Origin: an uncultured Clostridia bacterium
Lineage (GTDB): Bacteria; Bacillota; Clostridia; Oscillospirales; Oscillospiraceae
Direction: 5' to 3'
Assembly: GCA_945918315.1 (NCBI GenBank)
Contig: CAMEIK010000037.1
Coordinates: 1 to 8,654, forward strand
Length of the DNA stretch: 8,654 nucleotides
Numbering within the stretch: position 1 is the first letter of the stretch; every line of letters starts with the position of its first letter. Shown here piece by piece: positions 5,602 through 8,654 of this stretch. Made by a program: the position numbers and the translations under genes. Below the pieces are notes generated by a model that searched no databases, was not told where the DNA came from, and saw only the letters and a list, made by a program, of their open reading frames with translations.

Positions 5602-8253
5602 TTGCGGTACAATATCGCGTTTAAGTTCCTGGCCGTTGCCCTGTGCGCGCTGATGCTCCTTGCCGCCCTGGCCGGTGGCTTGGGGATCCTGGCCCTGCTG
5701 GAGGAGGGGCTCTTTGATAAGACCGTGGCGGAGCTGCGGGAGGAGAAGATTCAGAACAGCGGTCTGGGCTTTGCCACCCAGGTGGCGGCGCACTACGCGG
5801 ATTCCCGGTTGGGCCATTGGCCGGAGGAGCTGGAGGAGCCGGACTGGCTGTACGGTGTCTGGGGCGATTACGGCGATTGGTTCTATGGCGGCGTTTTTAA
5901 CCCCGATAAAGCGTCCTACACCCTGAAGGATGCCCAGGGCAATGTGCTGGAGCAGGCCGGGGCACAGACGCTTACGGACCCAACGGTCTTTACCTTCCCC
6001 GTCAGAGGCAGCTATAAGCATGTCCTTTCCGTGGAACCGAAGCAGGAGCCGGAGGAGACTGCCGGGGCGCCGGAGTATTTCCCGGAAGACGGAACGCTGG
6101 TTTATGAGGTTTCTTTTTCCTACCGGTCCGAACTTGGGAACAATGGGACCATGGGCGCCTCCGGTGCCGGAGACCCCATCGGATGTCTGACCCGCAACGA
6201 GGCGGGGGTGCTGTTTCTCAGTACGGAACGTTTCCTTCAGGGAAATCTTCCGGAGGACAGTGTGATTACCGCCCTGGAACTGCTGGACGAGAATGGCACG
6301 GTGCTGTACCGGGCGGAAGACCAGGCGGGGGTGGGAGAATTTGTCCCCTCTGACGAAATGACCGATGTGTTCCGGATTGGCCCGGTGGCGGAGGAGGGGC
6401 AGACCCAGCCTGCTGCCGTGGAGACAACGCCCGATTCCACAATTCCGACGGAAGCGGAGCCGGAAGCTGTGACCGAACCCCCGGCGCCCTCTGAACCCCC
6501 TGCGGAGCCGGTTTTCACGGAGGAACGGGTGCGCACCGATGAATACTGGGATGTGGACGCCCAGCAGACCATGGTCGTCACCTATCGCTATGCCCGGATG
6601 CCGGAGTATACGATGGAGCTGCGGGTTGCCCCCGGTGGCTACCGCTATGACGAGACCTACCCCATGCTGGAGCTGCTTCAGACCAACAGGAACGCGCTGT
6701 TCGTGGCGGTGGGCGCTGGACTCCTGCTGTTTGCCGTGCTGGCGGTGTACCTGTGCTGCGCCGCGGGCCGGCAGCCCGGAATGGAAATGGTCCGGGCCGG
6801 AGGCCTCAACCGGCTGCCCCTGGACCTGTACGCCTTCCTGGTGATTCTGGGGGTGGGCTGCATCGGTGCGGTGTTTATTGAGGAGGCGCATTTGCTCCCG
6901 GAGCTGGAGCAGACCCTGGCCCTTTCCGTCATCGGCTTCGGGGGCTACTGCTGCACCCTGATGTTTGTGGGCTTCTGCTTCGCCTTTGCCGCCCAGGTGA
7001 AGACGCCGGAGTATTTCTGGTGGCGCAATTCCCTGTGCGGCCGGGCATGGCACCTGTTTGTCCTGGCCTGCCGTTGGTGCTGGAAGCTGTGGCTGCGGAT
7101 ATGGCATGGGCTTCCCGGGGCGGCCCGGTGGGTATGGAATCTGGCGGCGCGGATCTTCCGGGCCTGTTGGAAGCTGGTCCTGTGGACCTGGAAACTGGTA
7201 ACGGGGGTTTGGGGCGCGGTCTGGGGCTTTCTTGCCCGGTGGGCCAAGGCCTGCGGCCGGTGGATTGGCCGGATGTACGGTATGCTGCCTCTGATGTGGC
7301 AGTGGCTGGTGGCAATCCCCCTGCTCTTTTTCCTGCTGCTTATCAACATCGGCTCTGCCAGCCCCGCGGGAATCCTCCTGCGGATGGGAATCGTGCTGCT
7401 GGCAACGGTGTACCTGGCCTCCTCCTTTGGGACGCTGCTGGCCGGCGCCCGGCGGATGTGCCAGGGTGATCTGGGCACCAAGGTGGACGATAAAATGCTG
7501 GTGGGCTGCTTCCGGGAGTTTGCCGACTCGCTGAACGGGCTGTCGGATGTGGCCGTGGTGGCGGCAAGGGAGCAGCTCAAATCCGAGCGGATGCGCACGG
7601 AGCTCATTACCAATGTCTCCCACGATATCAAGACCCCCCTGACATCCATCATCAATTATGTGGATCTGCTGCAATACCCCCATACGCCCGAGCAGGAAAA
7701 GGAATATCTGGCGGTACTGTCCCGGCAGTCCGCCCGGTTGAAAAAGCTCATTGACGACCTGATGGAAATGAGCAAGGCGGCCTCCGGAAGTCTGCCTGTG
7801 GAGATTACCCAGGTGGACGCGGGAGAGGCCATCAACCAGGCTCTGGGCGAGTTTTCCGACAAGCTGGCGGCGGCAGACCTGACGCCGGTGTTCCGCCAGC
7901 CGGAGGAGCCGGTTCTGATGATGGCGGACGGGCGGCTTGCCTGGCGGGCCATGAGCAATCTGCTGAGCAACGCGGTGAAGTACGCCCTACCCGGCACCCG
8001 GCTGTATGTGGATCTGAGCCGGGCGGGAGAGAACGTGGTGATTTCCATGAAAAATATCTCCCGGGAGGAGCTCAATGTCAGTGCTGACGAGCTGATGGAG
8101 CGGTTTGTCCGGGGAGATACCTCCCGGAACACGGAGGGGAGCGGTCTGGGCCTCAATATTGCCAAGAGCCTGATGGAACTGCAAAAGGGCCAGCTTCAGC
8201 TGCTGGTGGATGGGGACCTGTTCAAGGCAACGCTGATATTCCCCGGCGTATAA
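5602..8253 (+). CDS. Large membrane sensor histidine kinase with Trp-rich segment
   Basis: 883 residues from a TTG start, supported by a strong GGAGGGAGG (5585-5593) 8 bases upstream and one-base spacing from the regulator. Layout: first membrane segment about 9-33; extracytoplasmic domain 34-364, including a Pro/Glu/Thr-rich linker at 261-305; membrane segments about 366-388, 408-428, 439-465, 569-584 and 588-615; Trp-rich basic segment 473-568, on the cytoplasmic side if the positive-inside rule holds; HAMP-like linker about 612-660; HisKA with phosphoacceptor His674 in NVSHDIKTPLTS; HATPase_c with N box NLLSN (Asn790), F box RFVRGD and G2 box GSGLGLNIAK (846-855). The usual DxGxG G1 box is replaced by KNIS (817-820), as I recall in related clostridial kinases. 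It should phosphorylate the regulator at 4905-5600. The signal is unknown; cell-envelope stress is a guess. It is much longer than a typical VanS-like kinase of 350-600 residues. Confidence 0.92.
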   Translation: MRYNIAFKFLAVALCALMLLAALAGGLGILALLEEGLFDKTVAELREEKIQNSGLGFATQVAAHYADSRLGHWPEELEEPDWLYGVWGDYGDWFYGGVFNPDKASYTLKDAQGNVLEQAGAQTLTDPTVFTFPVRGSYKHVLSVEPKQEPEETAGAPEYFPEDGTLVYEVSFSYRSELGNNGTMGASGAGDPIGCLTRNEAGVLFLSTERFLQGNLPEDSVITALELLDENGTVLYRAEDQAGVGEFVPSDEMTDVFRIGPVAEEGQTQPAAVETTPDSTIPTEAEPEAVTEPPAPSEPPAEPVFTEERVRTDEYWDVDAQQTMVVTYRYARMPEYTMELRVAPGGYRYDETYPMLELLQTNRNALFVAVGAGLLLFAVLAVYLCCAAGRQPGMEMVRAGGLNRLPLDLYAFLVILGVGCIGAVFIEEAHLLPELEQTLALSVIGFGGYCCTLMFVGFCFAFAAQVKTPEYFWWRNSLCGRAWHLFVLACRWCWKLWLRIWHGLPGAARWVWNLAARIFRACWKLVLWTWKLVTGVWGAVWGFLARWAKACGRWIGRMYGMLPLMWQWLVAIPLLFFLLLINIGSASPAGILLRMGIVLLATVYLASSFGTLLAGARRMCQGDLGTKVDDKMLVGCFREFADSLNGLSDVAVVAAREQLKSERMRTELITNVSHDIKTPLTSIINYVDLLQYPHTPEQEKEYLAVLSRQSARLKKLIDDLMEMSKAASGSLPVEITQVDAGEAINQALGEFSDKLAAADLTPVFRQPEEPVLMMADGRLAWRAMSNLLSNAVKYALPGTRLYVDLSRAGENVVISMKNISREELNVSADELMERFVRGDTSRNTEGSGLGLNIAKSLMELQKGQLQLLVDGDLFKATLIFPGV

Positions 8254-8336
8254 AAAGGTACTGTTCACAAAAACGTCTTATTTTGTTTTCATTTCCGTTA
8301 TTCGCCGTTCAAACCTGCAGAGTAATCTTTTAATCA

Positions 8337-8370
8337 GAAAGGTTGCGGAAGCCGTGAGCCGCTTCCTTTC
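8337..8370 (+). other. Imperfect hairpin in the 3' untranslated region
   Basis: GAAAGG (8337-8342) pairs with CCTTTC (8365-8370) and GCGG (8345-8348) with CCGC (8359-8362), with a TT/TT internal loop between them and a ten-base apical loop. No T run follows, so it is not a good terminator. It could be a stability structure or nothing. Confidence 0.35.
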
Positions 8371-8417
8371 CAAGACCTAGATCCTCTTTTCTACCTCTCT
8401 TCTTTCTAAATCCTTTT

Positions 8418-8459
8418 GCGGGAAAACCCTCCGTCACCTTGGCGGAGGGTTTTTTCCGC
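8418..8459 (+). terminator. Strong intrinsic terminator of the two-component operon
   Basis: AAAACCCTCCG (8423-8433) pairs perfectly with CGGAGGGTTTT (8443-8453), followed by two further T. An outer GCGG/CCGC pairing (8418-8421 with 8456-8459) extends the stem. The A run on the left side means it may also work for transcription from the other strand. It lies about 165 bases after the kinase stop. Confidence 0.88.
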
Positions 8460-8475
8460 GGTGGGGAATTAATTG

Positions 8476-8503
8476 TTGCAAATTTTCAAAAATGGGATAT
8501 GAT
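8476..8503 (+). promoter_or_regulatory. Putative promoter for a gene beyond the window
   Basis: TTGCAA (8476-8481, four of six to the -35 consensus), a 16-base spacer and TATGAT (8498-8503, five of six to the -10 consensus) lie in an AT-rich stretch just after the terminator. Any gene driven by it starts beyond 8654. Confidence 0.5.
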
Positions 8504-8600
8504 ATAAAAAAACCGGAATGCGTATCCGCTTTGAAGCAGCATACCGTAAAAGCCCGGTTCCATCACGGCCTGAGTAAGTACACCGATCAATTGGAATTTA

Positions 8601-8649
8601 ATTGACAATTGACAATTGACAGTTGACAATTATTGTGTCCCTGCGGGAC
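8601..8649. repeat. Tandem 7-base repeats plus hairpin, likely dispersed intergenic repeat
   Basis: ATTGACA occurs three times in a row (8601-8621) and then as GTTGACA (8622-8628). The unit makes overlapping AATTG-A-CAATT palindromes. Nine bases later a perfect hairpin GTCCC-TGC-GGGAC spans 8637-8649. I recall similar ATTGACA runs followed by a CTGCGGGA-type hairpin between genes in gut Clostridia. That would make this a copy of a dispersed element cut by the window edge, but I cannot confirm other copies. Confidence 0.55.
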
Positions 8650-8654
8650 GATTT

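Larger units (their letters stand above)
8254..8654. other. Intergenic region without a supported gene
   Basis: This 401-base stretch holds the features listed separately: the 3' hairpin (8337-8370), the terminator (8418-8459), a promoter-like pair (8476-8503) and the tandem repeat with hairpin (8601-8649). An additional AACCGG (8511-8516) could pair with CCGGTT (8554-8559) in the leader of the outgoing transcript, but the interior does not fold convincingly. I see no riboswitch I recognise and no coding sequence. Confidence 0.6.

Noticed and set aside
5530..7683. 717-codon open frame on the minus strand
   Set aside because: It is antisense to the histidine kinase, which has clear HisKA/HATPase motifs. 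The translation is His/Gln/Pro/Arg-rich low-complexity sequence with no domain, typical of an antisense frame in GC-rich coding DNA.
8518..8577. 19-codon plus-strand open frame after the putative promoter
   Set aside because: It has no Shine-Dalgarno sequence and a very short, unremarkable peptide. It probably lies in the leader of a gene beyond the window.
8601..8628. Possible CRISPR or iteron array
   Set aside because: Units are only 7 bases, directly abutting with no spacers, and no cas or replication gene is nearby. A simple tandem repeat in a dispersed element fits better.

Overview
The window looks like a chromosomal segment from a gut-type Firmicute of class Clostridia, probably the Oscillospiraceae or a relative. 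This rests on the moderately GC-rich coding sequence, the Gram-positive promoters and Shine-Dalgarno sites, the BlaI/BlaR1 pair, and a VanR/VanS-like two-component pair whose kinase is of a type I know from Clostridia. The assignment comes from recognition of families, not from a database search.

Left part (151-4641, all minus strand): reading in the direction of transcription, a strong promoter and a BlaI-type operator (4657-4704) drive blaI (4264-4641) and blaR1 (2490-4253). A short hairpin terminator follows the blaR1 stop. After it comes a second, near-identical BlaI-type palindrome (2441-2454) directly in front of a two-gene unit: an unrecognised membrane-anchored 349-residue protein (1374-2423) and an overlapping lipoprotein gene (151-1387). 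The lipoprotein gene is split by an apparent one-base insertion in a G run near 803-806. No beta-lactamase gene is in the window, so the visible candidate targets of this beta-lactam-sensor-type system are blaIR itself and these two envelope proteins.

Right part (4642-8253, plus strand): a 263-base divergent intergenic region holds an extended -10 promoter for an OmpR/VanR-class response regulator (4905-5600). One base after its stop comes a large 883-residue sensor histidine kinase (5602-8253). The kinase has an approximately 330-residue extracytoplasmic domain, six predicted membrane segments and an unusual tryptophan-rich cytoplasmic-side segment. The pair appears to be a two-gene operon ending at a strong hairpin terminator (8418-8459).

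Right edge (8460-8654): a promoter-like pair points out of the window, followed by four tandem 7-base repeats and a small perfect hairpin. These look like part of a dispersed intergenic repeat cut by the window edge. The first 150 bases contain no gene I can support.

Taken together, two envelope-sensing systems sit back to back: one proteolytic (BlaR1 to BlaI) and one phosphorelay. The most interesting points are the BlaI operator controlling non-beta-lactamase genes and the Trp-rich insertion in the kinase.
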